Numbered from the stretch's first letter, positions 1 to 13,915 are shown. The stretch is DNA of 64,000 bases from Bradysia coprophila (GCF_014529535.1 NW_023503493.1:20306001-20370000), one strand, 5' to 3'. Notes: generated by a model not told the origin, from the letters alone. Program-made: numbers and translations.

Positions 1-3000
1 TTTACTTTTTAATCCCGGCAACCTTTCACAGACAATGAGCACATAAGTGTAATTACTTCTTCGATCTGACAATATTCAAAGTTTCAATGCGAAATCTTTT
101 ACTTCAAATGTTATAGGGTCGTTGTTTTTCTTTTTTTTTTGTCATCTTTGTCACAAATTACTTTTAGATCTCCAGAATTTTAGAGAAATTAATTGACAAT
201 TAGATTTTGCCACAAAAATAAAACGGTTAAATTTTCTCGAATCTTCTACTCTTATAATATTGTGCACAGAATTACTAGCTCAACGAAATTTTCCGTATTT
301 TCCGAGATTACGTTAGTATTTAGTGTTCAAAGCAACGATTTATAGATTGCATACAGCGTAGGTTTGTGTATCGATTTATAAAACATATTTCGTCTATTTT
401 TATTGATGTGCTGATGCTGAAGCCATTCATTTCCGTTTCATTTGCAAATATTGTTGACAAAGGTTTATAATTTGAATAAAATATAATTACAGAAAAATAA
501 ATTATTCGATTTGTGCCTTTAGCTGACTATATATAGCAATTTATATTTGTAATCAAATTAAATTGCGACGTTGACCGGTTTCATTTATAGTAATTTTATT
601 TTTCAGTCACATTCATTTTTTACACTCTTCAAATAAAATTAAAATTTCAATTCACCAGTCGCATCAATCAGCAATTTTGTTTATTGTAGAATGAAGCCAA
701 ACTGAAACCTTGCGTTTTCCCTGTATTGTTGTGTGATCAACAAATTGAAAATTGTTTGTTCGATGCATAATTGCTAATTGGTAAACTGATACAAAGAAAT
801 ATGGGTCTTTTGTCTGATCTACGATTCAACGAATTTGCACATCGAGGGAAATCGGGCAGCCAATTCGGTTTTTCAATAGAATAAGGTGCAAAAAACTTTT
901 TGTAAATAAATCACTGAAATAGAGAGCTACGATTTTTTGTTGTTGTTTGAACAATTAAGTCGTATTGTGACTCAAGCATGTTGTTCATGCTACGGAAATC
1001 CATTTCAGATTCACTAGAAAAATTGATCATGACGGTGTTTCAAGACAGACAACGAACTCAGAATATTATAGAATTCAATTTCCTATTTCTTTAATAATGA
1101 ATGGTTGCATGTTAATGATATGTTCCAGTTCATTCTTAGACAAGAAGAAAAATTCGAAATGATTGAATGCTATGAAGCGAATCAAGAAGCCTCAAAAATT
1201 ATAGTGTAACGAAGATCGTTTCTTGTGTGTGACTCGTCTTCACCTAACTAAACCTAATCAACCAAACGACCTTCATTTCAATTCAATGGCGTAAGGTAGA
1301 GATATGTACGGAATAAATGCAAACATACCGAAGTATCTGTTGAAAATGTCTAAAATAGAATAAATGAATAACAAAAGATCTGACGGCTCCGTCGTCTACG
1401 TAGTTTTGCATTCTTTCACTGAATCAATTATTATCCGTTCTTCATTCAAGAAATATCAGTTGAGATGTTACAAAACAAAAACGTGTGTGTACAGCCGTAT
1501 ATAATTCGATTGGGTAGCGTTTGTTATTAAAATTAATTATGTGTAGTAAATGTGTGCGGTCTGTCGAATAGGATTTATTCTAATTTGCAGTTGGCGTAAA
1601 CAAAGGGTTTGCATAAACGTAAACAACGACGCTTCGATTTCCGTGCATTCTTTAAACAAATATAGTTGCGAAACATTCACTTACAGTCCAGTCAAAAATA
1701 GAAAAGTATTTATTATTTAAGTAGGTATACAAACAGATGAGGAACTGCTATTCTAAGTTCTTCGATATATCTTTGTAATAATAATACTATGGTAGCCTTG
1801 ATCAAATAATACTAAGGGAGTAGGAATCAAATTAATTGAAGAAGCTCTTTCACTAAAAAAAACTTTAATGAAATTATAGTCAGGCTTTCGAATTTAATTC
1901 TACACTTTGATGTTCTCGATGATTTTTCCTTGAACCGAATACCATCAAGTGCAATTTAAACTTTTTGGAAACTTTGCACTAATTGCATTCACATAAAAGG
2001 GATTATGGGAATGAGAAAATATAAATTTCAGGAGGGTTTTAATATGGTTCAACATGGTTCTTGATTCATCACCATATTCTGCTACTTTCAACTGACTTGA
2101 TTCTATACGGGTCTTGTTCCATGCTTGCCCTTGGGCCTCGAATACGGCTTTTTGCACGTAATTGCCTGACTACAAATATGTTTACTAATTTCTCACTGGC
2201 TGGTTTGATCAGAAAGTAGAAGAGTGATGACACAGTTTCCTCTTTGTACACTATTATACACAATGAACATTATGACTACCCGTTTCCTTTATTCTTTATC
2301 ATCTCCACGACGAATAACTTCCCTAAATCATTCGAAAAATTCTATTGCATTTATCTCAAGGTTGTTCCGATGGTAAATGAAACAAAATCTTATCTCTCAA
2401 TCATTCTGTCATAAGCCATGAATTTTCTCCCATTCTGGTAAATTTGCAGCTTTTTGATTTAGATTTAGATTTCGTGTTTTTATCAGAAGAATATTTGGAG
2501 CAATTTTGGGGAAACAGACTAATATGTTCCTGAAATGAGTCCTTTTTCTATTTGATATTTGAAGATTTGCTGATTTATGGCGCTCGAGTCTTTCTCTTTC
2601 GTCTGTCGATCTACATATGTATTTTCAACAAAATGATGCAAAATCAAGTACTTGATTTGTTTTCATACACATTTTGCTAAATAAGAAGGAATTAGTTAGA
2701 GATCGCATTTTATATTTGTCGTCGCTATCGATAACAGATGATACAGTCGTTCGAAAAAAAAACAATGACTCTGACGTCTGCTATTTTTATATTTTATCGA
2801 AAATCGTAGAATCAGTCGACAGGTTAGAGCAGGATAGCTGAGACAACAATAAATCTTTACAATATGCAGTGTCGTTTGTTGTGGAAATTATCATTCACCA
2901 TTGTATAAATTTTAAATGAATCAATTTATAAAACTTAAACGGATAAATGGACAAAGCATTTTAGGCATCCAATTGAAATTAAAATCATTGATCGAATACA

Positions 3001-4680
3001 ATGATACCTCTCATGTATTCGATGAGTATCCCATTCATTAGCCATTTAGCGCTCAATGGGCCGAGATTTTTTATGACAAAAATAGAAACGTCTCTTCAAT
3101 TACACATAGGATAATTTAACTGAAATAAAGAAGTACTAACAACCATACCATTTACATAAGCCTAACACTCACCACCTTCCAACTGATAAAAATAGTAAAT
3201 CAAAATTCAAAAATAACCGAAAACATTGTAACCTTTATACATAACAAATAATTACAACCATATGGATAACAATTTTCGTATCCCATCCAAATGTTCACAT
3301 ATCGGTTTGATTTTTGGCAGATGTGCGCAATACCCATTCAGTAACTCACGCAGTCGCACCCCTTATATATTTATATTTTTCATCCATATAAGTACAAAAA
3401 AACGTAACGTACATGCATTTATTGGATGAAGTTTGGTTTTATTTTTATATCACGAAGTTTACGTATTTCAATTTAATTTTTTTTTCCAAAATCGAATAGG
3501 GAGAAGGGACTGCTTTGTACAGAGCACAAACATTGGAAACTAAATTAAAGTCCCTTGTCCTTTGGTAGCGGATAATACACATTCATCGTCACAAGCACAT
3601 ACTATACCCTTATGAAAATTATTTCTTGTTTCTTAATGGTTGCGAACGAGAATTTTATTCATTTCATCTCTATCACACATGACTGTGTATTTGTAAGTGT
3701 CCTCATTATAAACCTTGATGGGCAAAATGCGTTATACATTTTTAAAAAGGACAACGAACATTTTCTGTAGGTAACCCAAGGTTATTTCAACAGTTTCGCT
3801 TTACATAGGAGTTGATTACATTTTCTTCTTTATGCATATAAAGTCGTTTTTCTCGTTTCATACGACGAACCGACTGAAATTGTACATCGTCTCGTCTTAC
3901 ATTGTAATTAAATTTTTCAGTATCCAAGGGATGAAAATCTGGTTAATCTGGTACATGAAAATACTTCTTTTTTCCGGAGCGGTTCTCTTTCGTGGATGAA
4001 ATGATTATGGCGAAGGATTTAATTGAAATTTTAAGAAGATATAATATGGTCGAGGTTTCAGGTGTTTTAATTAACTCTTGTTTTATTTGATGCTGTGCTG
4101 CATAGTTTATAACATCGTAACTAATTACTGTGGTCTGAGTCCCGTCTCAGTAAAATTGAGAGAAAATTATTTGTTGCGGTAGATTCTTTATTCATGTGGA
4201 GTATACCAGCAATCGATTTTAACGGCTAAAATTTATTAAACTAAATAATTGCCACCTGGTTCAAGAGATCCATTCATAGCTTTACAATTTCCTTATTTAA
4301 ATACTACCGCGACTGATAACACACCACATTGTTATTTAAATAATCGTCTTAATCAGAGGCATTACTATAACAGCTTCATCTACCTCGATTAAGGTAAATA
4401 AATAATTAGTCACATCACAAACTGTCGGTTGGTATCATATCGCCGATTATCGTGTAATACGTTTGTATATTTGTGCGATCGTACTCTACCTTTAATCATC
4501 ATTCTTTTTCATGCATGAATGTGTATATATGTACATCGTTGCACGGTGTGTATAATATGGAATGAAAGAATATAATCGTTGGGTGAGTTGAACGTTACTG
4601 GTTTTAAAAAAAAGTCCAGCACTTCATACGTTACTAAGTCATGTTAGAGTACAGATGTGCTGTCGTTGGTATTGTATGTG
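1..4680. other. AT-rich non-coding stretch, no gene assigned
   Basis: No convincing coding exon was found on either strand; open frames are short and of low complexity. The only exon-like piece is on the minus strand near 2073-2165 (reported as a finding). The stretch is probably intergenic DNA or an intron of a gene lying off the left edge. Confidence 0.5.
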
Positions 4681-4905
4681 TATAAATAGTAAATAAAATA
4701 CGAATTTCTGTTGCTACTTGTCGGATATACGGTGATTATCAGTAGGTTAACGCTTCCAAGTATTTTCGGTGTAAAGAAAAGTGTTCGAAATCAACAAAAC
4801 TTTTTGTGTACAGTGATTATGTTAAGCTTTACTATAATTAATGAAGGATTTATAACCAAACGGATACCATCAGCTTAATTGGAAACCCATTACTAAACGA
4901 AAAAG
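4681..4905 (+). promoter_or_regulatory. Candidate TATA box and 5' non-coding exon, possibly of insc
   Basis: TATAAATAG lies at 4681-4689. About 215 bp further on, the sequence AAAAG|GTGAGC gives a strong splice donor at 4906. The next good acceptor on this strand with a coding exon behind it is at 8118-8119, immediately before the inscuteable start codon. A promoter plus untranslated exon 1 spliced over a 3.2-kb intron is therefore plausible. There is no transcript evidence, and AT-rich DNA produces chance TATA boxes. Confidence 0.3.
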
Positions 4906-7900
4906 GTGAGCTACTTGATTTATATATTATATTAGATCCCGCCCGGGTATGTTCATCTATAATATATAACGGAAGCTGAGCTGTTTGTCGGAAACACTTG
5001 ACTAAATAAAAATCAGACTTAGTATAAAAAATGCCAATGAGTCGAAGACCTAAGATACACCCTCCTCATGGTAAAAAAAAAATTGAATTCAATTCTGGAG
5101 CAAAAGATTTCGCTTGTTATTCGAAATGATTTCTGAAGTACGACCGGAAATAGTAATTGTGTGATTGGCACGCGTCCTTTTTCAACTGTAAAAACATATT
5201 CTAAGCATCCCATGTTATGCGTAGGAAAAGGTGTTCACTCGAATATAACAAAATAATAAGGGTAAAGAACCAAGTATCAAAATATTAGTGCTGAATGTAT
5301 GGTACAATATGAGGGTGCGAACAACTGTCGAGTATAATTCTTTTTTTTTTCTCTCTGTCGTTATGCCATATATACATATTATGATGTACTGATGATAACG
5401 AAAAGCCGAATGTGTTCCTGAATTACACATTTCAATTTATGTTTTCAGCTTTTTCATTTTGTTCGTTTAATTTATTTAAAGAAAAAAAAAGTGTCTTCAG
5501 AGGCTAGGTCTGTTTGCATGTTGATATGATATTATATTGAAAACGAAAAATTTAAATTTAGCGTATGTATATAGAGGTATGCTGCTAGCGGTGTATATAT
5601 GCTATGAAACTGGTATATCGCGGAATTTATCTCGGAATTTCGACAAAATATTTGATGATGAACTTAATTCTCAGAATATTTAAAGCAATTCTATGATTTA
5701 TCATTACGCGAGGCAAAGTGTTTCTATTCATTTTTATATTTAAATTGTTGTTATGACTCAAACCCATTGATCGTTACAACTAAAATGATCTCTCATAAGA
5801 AGTTGCATTACAAAATGTGTCAATATTTAATGTTGATATTTACAAAGTGATTAAAAAAAAGTTCTTATATTGTACAATCACAATCCTTCCATTCTCATAA
5901 CACATTAACCGTGCAAGAGAATATTTTTTTCTCTAAACAATTAATTCGGATTGTTGCAATTGTTTCGTTACTTTTTTTGTTTAGGTAACACGTTTATGGG
6001 TCATGCAGGCACTAGATAATTTCCTATAAATGAGGTTAATAGATTGCGATAAGATTTTTGTTTTATCTCCGAAATTTGTCAATCGATTCGAAAAAAAAAG
6101 AAATTTACAAATATCATGTGTAATCGTTGATATGCTTAGAGCTTCCATAACAGATCGATTGTTTTTTCCGATTCTTTGTGGTATAAAAACCGAGAGTTGT
6201 TGAAATGATTCGCATACCTTTCCGTTGATTTATACCTAATTAACAACATTGCATGACTCATATACATGCTGAGTCAGTGAATTTTAAGAATTCTGATCGG
6301 TTGCACCTTTCAGGTGTCTTAGTTGTTTCTTCTTTGATTGAATACGGAGAAGGTTTGCAAATGATACTAAAAACCTTCGGTGGTCATCTGTTATCGGCAT
6401 CAGATCGACAAATAGCGATGATAAGCACTGGTAGGGTAAGTTTATATAGCAAAACGTTCGTAAGACTAAATGATGTAAAAGATTCGCATCAATGCGTTGG
6501 AAATATTTTGTCCAAAAGAAGTAACAGATTCGCGCAATTTGCATAGATACGTTCAATTCCAATTACGTTCTACATAAACAGTAACACACACGGCCTGGAG
6601 TAGAATAAACAATCAAAAATATTACTAAGCGTTCGACGTACGAGGAAGACTTACACATTTTTTCGCGATTCTCTCATAACAATATAATATTCACCTGTGT
6701 TCATTAATATTCTCTTTCTACATCGAAATGCTAAATGCTAAGAAGTTATGTTGATTTGTTTTTCTTTTTCTAAATTCGAATAATTTATTTCATTGCATTA
6801 TCCAACGGCCTGGGAACATGATTTCAATTAGATTAACGTGAAATGAATTTTTATGTAACATTATCCGAGGTGCGTTAAGTCGTAGGGTTTATTAAGCATA
6901 AGTTTGCATTTACAGATCGGTAATAAAAGATGCTTCTTTTGGAGAACAAAGTGAATTGAAGATGAGATCATTTATGCGTTTGTTTAACCGCTAAACGGTT
7001 GTTTCATCAAATTATTTAAATTTTAAAGAATAATAAAAGAAAATCGCGTATTCGAATATAAATAGAAAACTATCATCTTCAAGCGGAATGATAAGATAAT
7101 TTTCTTGATTTACTTATGGTCATTACAGTGCAATCACCAATTCATGGAGTGTTGACCTGTGTTATCATCCGTAATAAAATTATTGTTGGCAAACGTTTAA
7201 AACGCTGATAAAGTGATTTGACCGGATTCGACCATTACTGGAGTAGTAATATGAGTGCGAAAATAAACGCTTATATAGCACATACACTACATATATAGAG
7301 AACCGATTTCCAAACTATGTTTCTAAGAATTGAATTGCTTTCGATTTTGGTTAATCTCGAACAAATCTATTCGATTAACACATTATCGCAGCAATTCTAA
7401 CAAAGTAATTTAAAAACCGAAACCAAAATCGAATGTAGTTCAACCTTAATAGCCCTTTAAACGGTTCTGTGAGCATTGGACACACATCTGTTTCATTCCT
7501 ATTATTAGACTTTCTAATTACTCATTAAATATCGCTTCGAATTACATATGGACAATGTCAATAGTATACTCATGCAGTGATGTTATATGGTTTTTGTTGC
7601 ATTCGGTTAGTATTGTGATGCGGTTTCAATTTCAAGCCGCTTTTAATAGCTGCAAATATGATAATATTATAGACACACTTGTTGTTCTTTACTTTTATTT
7701 AGTTTTGCACGTGCTGCATCTCCGAACAATGAAATCGAAAACACACTTTCCGTGTATGGTTAAATCGAATGGTTTATATGCCATAGACGCATACGATAAC
7801 TATTCGCATTTTAGGTTCAAATTAATGGCAAAGTGGACATGACCATAAATTTAACGAACAATTAAAGTTGTTGTGAAAGTAATTGTATTCTCTCATAGAA

Positions 7901-8119
7901 AATGTTTTACTTTATCGTCATGGTTGAAAAATTTCATAAATTTGTCCGACTGCAAAATGGGATTGAAATTCAACCAGCAAATAGTTGACCACTAATAGCT
8001 TCTGACAATAGCCACCCCATTCGATATAAAGTTTGGTGATCTAGGGAAACGAGTTATATTGTTGAATCATTTGCCTTTTATACCAGCTTTTTAATAGACT
8101 CTCGTCTCTTTCATTACAG
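4906..8119 (+). other. Possible 5' intron of insc; otherwise empty
   Basis: This stretch is AT-rich with no recognisable exon. Open frames at 6253-6546 (+) and 7555-7842 (+) have no family resemblance and look like chance. It ends in a pyrimidine tract and CAG at 8117-8119, six bases before the insc ATG, as expected for a spliced 5' leader. Confidence 0.3.
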
Positions 8120-8125
8120 ATCGAA

Positions 8126-10857
8126 ATGTCTTCAACGAACAAATCAAATTTTCGCCGAGCCCAAAGCAAAGTCTGGTGGGGAAATGGTGCAGAGAATAAT
8201 CACTTTGGCTTTCCATTACTACAACAAATCACCAAAACCAGCAAAACAAATGTATCACCAGACATAACCACGTCGTGGAGCTATCGTCGCGGAAGTCCAG
8301 GCAGTCTTAAGAGTCAGGATTCAGGATTCTCCGATAGTGACAACTCACCACCGACAAATCATCATGGCTCTTCCCATTCTAGTCCCACATTACGCAATCG
8401 TAACAACAATCTCTCACTGACAACATCACCAGATAAATTGACACCAAAGAAAACCGTCAACCATCAAATTAACACGGAAATATTCCAAAGATCACCGTCG
8501 ATATGCAGCGAACGTTCAACGCCACCGACAGTTATTCGAAAAAAGTTGAACGTCGATTTTACCAGTACATCTCGACGTATATCGTTCAGTGCACCAAATT
8601 CACCGATTTACGAAAGGGTTGGTTCGCCAGACCTACTCGTACAGATTGATAGTCTAAACTACAGTTCAACATCTCCAGTTTCCAATCGGAAAGCATTTTC
8701 TGATATAAAAAACAAAAAATGTGATAAGGACAGATCAATAAAGAGGGGTACAACGATCACACGCTCGGAGGGAGTGAATAGAAAGCTACTGAAATGTGTT
8801 TCTCAATTTTCGATTGGATCTGCAAGCGATGTGTACCAGTTATCGTCAAGTTCTGATGAAAGTTTACAGTCAAATACAAATGGCATCGAGAATGAAGAGG
8901 AAAATTCAATGATGATGCAGAAAGCTTTACCGCAAACACCAAAGAGTATACTTAAAGCGTCACCTAAGAAGTATAACAATGAAACCGTCGTATTTGGGTG
9001 TGGAGATTGCGATAACAGTGTCAATGATCTGAAACCAGAAAATCAGCCAACTGAACCAGCCTTGCCAACGTACGCTTCGTTATTTCCAACCAATACGTCG
9101 ACACCAAAAACAAAGGAGCAGACAAGATTCAAAACTCTTGAACGTCTTTCTCAACCAGATCATTCCCCTGAGTTCATAGATCTATCGGCAACGATGAACT
9201 GGGAAACCTGTACATACATTGAATACACAAATCCTTTACTTAACGGTCATGCGTCATCAGTTCACTATTGGTTAGATGAGATACGATCAACATACTGTCA
9301 TGAAGTGCTATCAACACTGCAGACCAAGTCTATTGCCCAGGTTATAACAAAATCAGCGGCACTCAATTCCGTGACGGCCGGCAAAATTATTCGCAGTGTT
9401 CAAACCAAAGCTGAAAATCTTCAACGAGATTTTGAATGTGTGGAGCAACTGTTAAGTGGTAATGCGTCACCTGATGTGGTGACAATCGTGTCCTCACTAC
9501 TAGTCAAATTAAACGAAAATGTGATGGACTTTGTTAGTCGACTGCGGACGAAAAATATTTTTGGAACGCCGAACGATTCAACCTACGACCGATTTGAGGA
9601 TAACATCAGCTGTATAACAGAAATCACCTCGGATTTGCAAGCAGTTGTCGATAACAAAGCCGACGATTTTGACTTCAATATTCTGTTCGAAGAATTGCAA
9701 GTGTTGAAGCGATATCTGATCATTACAATACAGTTAGTGTTTCTTAAGCTAATCAAAGTCATACTGATCCGAATCGAAACAACAAAATGTGATCTGATTA
9801 TGCGCTCAAACCTGAGTTTGATTTCCATTCTATCCAACACCGAATTCAAACAGTTCGCATCTCTAAACAATGCGTTTATTGAGTCGGATGCAGTAAGACT
9901 TCTATTAACAATCTGCCTGGACTCAAAACTGTCCACCGTACGAACACTGGCCCTGCGTGCACTAGCCACAATTTGTTCGACAAAAGATACTATCCGGCAA
10001 TTTCAGTCAATCGGTGGAATCGATATTCTCACTGAAATATTAACGGACGACACGACACAGGCAAATCGAATGGATCCGGAGTACAGGGAGGCATTATCAC
10101 TGTTGGCGCAAATTACAGCTCCATGGCATGGAAAGACACATACGATTGAGGGACTTAAATCATGCGTGGAAAAGTTGGTCGAAAGAATTTCGGAAATCGT
10201 TACTGATACAATTTGTTGTCAGACGCTTCTGTTGTGCGCTGCATGCCTGAACAATCTGTCACGAATTGAAACTACATCAATTTATTCGCTAATGTCTCAT
10301 GGAACGGTGCTGAAACTTAAACACGCCTGTCTAGCCAGAGGACCTGGTGCTTCCATTTTTTTAATCGTAAGTTCTCTTCAATGCTCTAGTATTTCCGTCA
10401 TGATTTAACATCTTCTTTCTCCTCTTCTTCTTAACAGGAGCAAATAGTCAACATGTTGTACAATATGGCTTGCAACAGGAAGTGCCACAAGCATTTGGCC
10501 AACAAACTAATCATCAGTTTTATCACTGCAATCTTCAAAACGCAGTTCTATGGACGTTATCGTACGCGCAACGAAAATACGGCGTTAAATCGGACAATCA
10601 AAACGATTCTGCACATATTCGCTATGCTGATACACGAGTCGTCCGTCGGGAAAGAAATACTTGACAATAATATTGTTCCTATTTTCTCACAAATTGAGGA
10701 AAATTTAAGCCAATCACCCGGACATAATTCGGCAGAGGTTTCGAGAATAATGAGACTTTTGAATGATAGTTTGACCAATCGGTCGTTTGTTCGATCTCAT
10801 AGCGAGAATAGTGGCTGCAGATTGAAACAGAAATCATTGCTGGAGAGCTATGTGTGA
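8126..10857 (+). CDS. insc: Protein inscuteable homolog
   Basis: Adaptor that links the Par3/Par6/aPKC apical complex to Pins/LGN and orients the spindle in asymmetric division. Two coding exons, 8126-10366 and 10438-10857, are joined in phase 0 across a 71-bp GTAAGT..AACAG intron, giving 886 aa (I recall the fly protein as about 860). Visible: KVWWGNG near residue 15, SQDSGFSDS at 63-71, and a long Ser/Thr/Pro-rich N-terminal half. A helix with SVHYWLDEIRSTYCHEVLS near 376-395 aligns with the Pins/LGN-binding peptide of mammalian INSC (VQRWMEDLKLM...). The armadillo-like C-terminal part includes TLALRALATICSTKD and GGIDILTEILTDD. The protein ends in ESYV, matching the ESFV C-terminus of human INSC, a PDZ-type ligand. 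The ATG is the first after a splice acceptor at 8119. The open frame runs a few codons into the intron, so an unspliced reading would lose the C-terminus. Confidence 0.93.
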
Positions 10858-10979
10858 TCTTTTGTGTAAATTAACACTGAAAGAAGTAAGACAAGAAGAA
10901 AGAAATAATTTATTGAATTGTGCCATTGAAATCGTTGCTATTTGTAAAATTAATTTATTTTAGTAATGTTCGGAATTTT

Positions 10980-10985
10980 AATAAA
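10980..10985 (+). terminator. Polyadenylation signal of insc
   Basis: AATAAA lies 123 bp after the insc stop codon, in AT-rich DNA and before the MITE at 11041. It is the nearest canonical signal on this strand. Confidence 0.55.
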
Positions 10986-11040
10986 CTAAAATCAAATTTT
11001 ATTTTTTTGAATTGCGTTGCATCAAAATTATTATCTCAGG

Positions 11041-11234
11041 CTTGATTTCCACTTACCAAAAAAGTACTCAGTGTGACAGACAAAATTCCATTTTTTCAAT
11101 TTTTGCTTTGTTTACTTGACAGCTCGCTCTCTAACGGCTCTCTCACGAAGTACCTTTTGTTGAGTGGAAACCATACTTAAGTGACAATTTTGTCTATCTC
11201 AGACAGTGTACTTTTTTGATAAGTGTAAATCAAG
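11041..11234. mobile_element. Hairpin MITE, about 194 bp
   Basis: The left arm beginning CTTGATTTCCACTTACC and the right arm ending in its imperfect complement (..ATAAGTGTAAATCAAG) pair over roughly 45 bases. AAAAAAGTAC and GACAAAATT are shared by both arms. It is non-coding and sits just downstream of insc, so it is a non-autonomous inverted-repeat element. Arm divergence suggests it is not recent. The superfamily could not be assigned because no clear target duplication was seen. Confidence 0.7.
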
Positions 11235-12185
11235 CTGTTGTCGTCTTTATCCATTAACCGTTAAAGCATTGCCTAGCGTTGCCGTCGATATATTACTCAT
11301 TTTAGAGATGGCGCCATCTTCTAACGATCTACACTGTTTAATATCAAATGATTCCTCAAGGATGTAAATTATGGGTAGATCAACTGTTTATATTGAAAGC
11401 GGGTGTCAATCACGTACTTGTGTCGGCGTGACTTCTCCAAAGTATGTTTTAGTCCTTGAATTTCATGTAGGTAAAACATACGGGTCGAATGGAATTTTGA
11501 AAATGCTCAGACAGGTGCTATGAGCTCGGGTATTAGCATATGTATTTGAGTACCGTTTTGGCGATTCTGAATTTTTAGTCGAAAGAACTATAAAAATTGA
11601 AGTTGACATGACGTATCAATCGAAAGGTTGGAGTTCAGGGAACAATATAAGACAAAATTTTCTATCAAAAGTTTTGATACGGATGAGCTAGAGTGACACA
11701 GGGTTGTCATTTTTGTGTTTTTTTCTTCGAAGAAGTGATGCTGTTGCCCGCTCGACCACTTAACCCGAGCAATTTGTAGGGTTCTAATGTCTAGTGTCTA
11801 GTGTCTAGTGATGACATCCCATACCATTAGTTTGCAGGTATCCGGATCGCGCCATGCAACGGACCTTTTCCAAAATCGTCAATTTTTCGAGGTAAAAGTG
11901 GTGCTGGAGCCACGCAGCAGAACTTTTTCGAACATATCGATACTGCTAAATTTGTACCTTGTCGAGGCTAGACCATAAGTTCACATTTATCCGATTAGTC
12001 ATAAGGAGAATATTGCCTAAATACACTTTTGCTCCCGGGTGTAGTGAATTTTTCCCAAAGGTGATATGTTTGAAAAAAGAATATCTGCAAATGACCCATA
12101 CCATCATAGAGTCTCATACCATCATAGCAGAGTGTAGCCATTGTTTTGTAATGTAGGGAACGGCGACCATGGCTATCTAGGAAGT
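11235..12185. other. Unassigned intergenic DNA
   Basis: No coding exon was recognised. There is a short tandem CTAGTGT repeat near 11788-11810 and a perfect palindrome AGATGGCGCCATCT near 11306-11319. It probably contains decayed repeats. Confidence 0.4.
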
Positions 12186-13915
12186 ACTTCTTCTTCTTTT
12201 TTCAGCCTGTCTCTATCCACTGCTGGATGTAGGCCTCTCCAACTTCTTTCCATTTCGTACGATCCATTGCCATTTGCTGCCAGTTTGTACCTGCAATATT
12301 CTTAATTCCGTTTGTCCATCTCACTGGTGGTCTACCTATAGCTCGTCTTTTATATGGTCGCCAGTTCATGATCTTTTTGGTCCAACGTTCGTCTGTCCTT
12401 CTTGCAATATGTCGCGCCCAGCCCCATTTCAGAGATGCTATTCTTTCCATGACATCAACGACCCTGGTTTGTTGTCGAATCCATTGATTCGTCATTCTGT
12501 CTCTGAGTGTTATTCCAAGCATACTCCGTTCCATGGCTCTTTGTGTCACTCTCAATTTATCTTCGGATGTTTTCGTTAAAGTCAACGTTTCCGCTCCATA
12601 AGTGAGCACTGGAAGGACACAAGTGTCGAAAACTTTGCGTTTCAGACTATTATTCATTTTGCTTTTGAAAATTAGTCTGAGTTTTCCGAACGCTGCCCAT
12701 GCAAGACCAATCCTACGTCTTATTTCTGCAGTCTGGTTGTCCAGACCTAACATAGCATAAGCTGAGCCTGACCTAGATTCGCTGCTAGCGGTACAATGTC
12801 ATCAGCAAAGCGGAGATTGCTCAGGTACTCTCCATTTATCTTATTCCCATTTTACTCCAGTTTAACTTCTTAAAAATACTCTGCAGAATCGCCGTGAATA
12901 ATTTCGGTGAAATAGTGTCACCCTGCCTTACACCTCGGCCGATTCTGAATTTCTCCGTGCTCTTATGAAGTTTTATACATGAAGTAGCATTTTTATACAC
13001 ATATCGAATTGTGTTGGAGTACCTTGAGTCTACTCTACATTCGTCTAATGCGTCCAATATCGACCATGTTTCCACTGAATCGAAAGCCTTTTCGAAGTCT
13101 ATGAATAGCAAGACTATGTCGATGTTGTATTCACGACACTTCTCAATAAGCGTTCTCATCACCTGCAAATGGTCGTTTGTGCTGAAACCAGATCTGAAAG
13201 CAGCTTGTTCAACAGGTTGGTAGAAGTCGAACTTGTTAGTGTTCCTCTTCGTAATGATTTTCATAAACAACTTATAGAGTGTTGACAATAGGCTTATGGG
13301 CCGGTAATTTTCCAGCTTTGTTATGTCTCCTTTTTTATGCAGCAATGTAATTACCGCATTTTCCCAGGCTTCTGTTACTTCTTCCCATTGGAGACATTGA
13401 TTAAACAAAGCCGTGATTGCCTTTGATAAGGAGTCTCCACCTAGTTTAATGGCTTCCACTGGAACACCATCTTCTCCGGAACACTTTCTGTTTTTCATCT
13501 CGGCTACTGCGGCCTTGACCTCATCAACAGTTATGTCGGGCATATCCTCCGATCCCACGTTTCTTATTATTGGTCTATCTTCGGTTTCTTCCGTTGGACT
13601 CTGTCTTGCTGAAGAAAACAAATTCTCATAAAATTCTGTTGCAATATTTAATATCGCATTTCGATCCATTTGGATCGTTCCTGTTTTGTCTCGTAATTTG
13701 AAGATTTCTTTTTTGGCGTTTGTCATTTTTCTCCGTAGGACTTTCATATTGCAGTTAGCTTCAATTATGTTTTGAGCCAATTGGACATTATATTTTCTTT
13801 CATCTGATCTCCTTGCTTTGTTGATACCTTGTCTAAAAGTATTCAACCGAATCTCGTCCTCCGTTTTTTACCAACTCTGCTCTGCTTGCGATCAGGTCTA
13901 ATCAGGTCTGCTGAG
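12186..13915 (-). mobile_element. RTE-type LINE, 5'-truncated and decayed
   Basis: Reverse transcriptase of a non-LTR retrotransposon. The 336-residue frame at 12836-13846 has ENYRPISLLSTLYKLF, FIDFEKAFDSVE (the first catalytic Asp block) and GRGVRQGDTISPKLF. A second frame at about 12754-12835 carries LRFADDIV, the catalytic FADD box. A third frame, 12202-12753, has the C-terminal RTE module AEIRRRIGLAWAAFGKLR ... VLTYGAETL ... RHIARRTDERW ... GRPPVRW. The endonuclease is absent (5' truncation). The segment normally lying between FADD and AEIRRR is mostly missing, and the frame changes at least three times, counting one upstream near 13850. The 3' end is followed by a short GAA repeat (GAAAAAAGAAGAAGAAG), typical of RTE tails. 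It is a dead copy with no host function inferred. Confidence 0.9.

Noticed and set aside
9583-9969. 128-codon minus-strand open frame
   Set aside because: Antisense shadow of the conserved inscuteable armadillo region.
13011-13631. Plus-strand frames across the LINE
   Set aside because: Antisense shadows of the reverse transcriptase.
12202-13846. Host gene reading of the reverse-transcriptase frames
   Set aside because: RTE-specific motifs, a 3' GAA repeat and frame breaks mark a dead LINE, not a domesticated gene.
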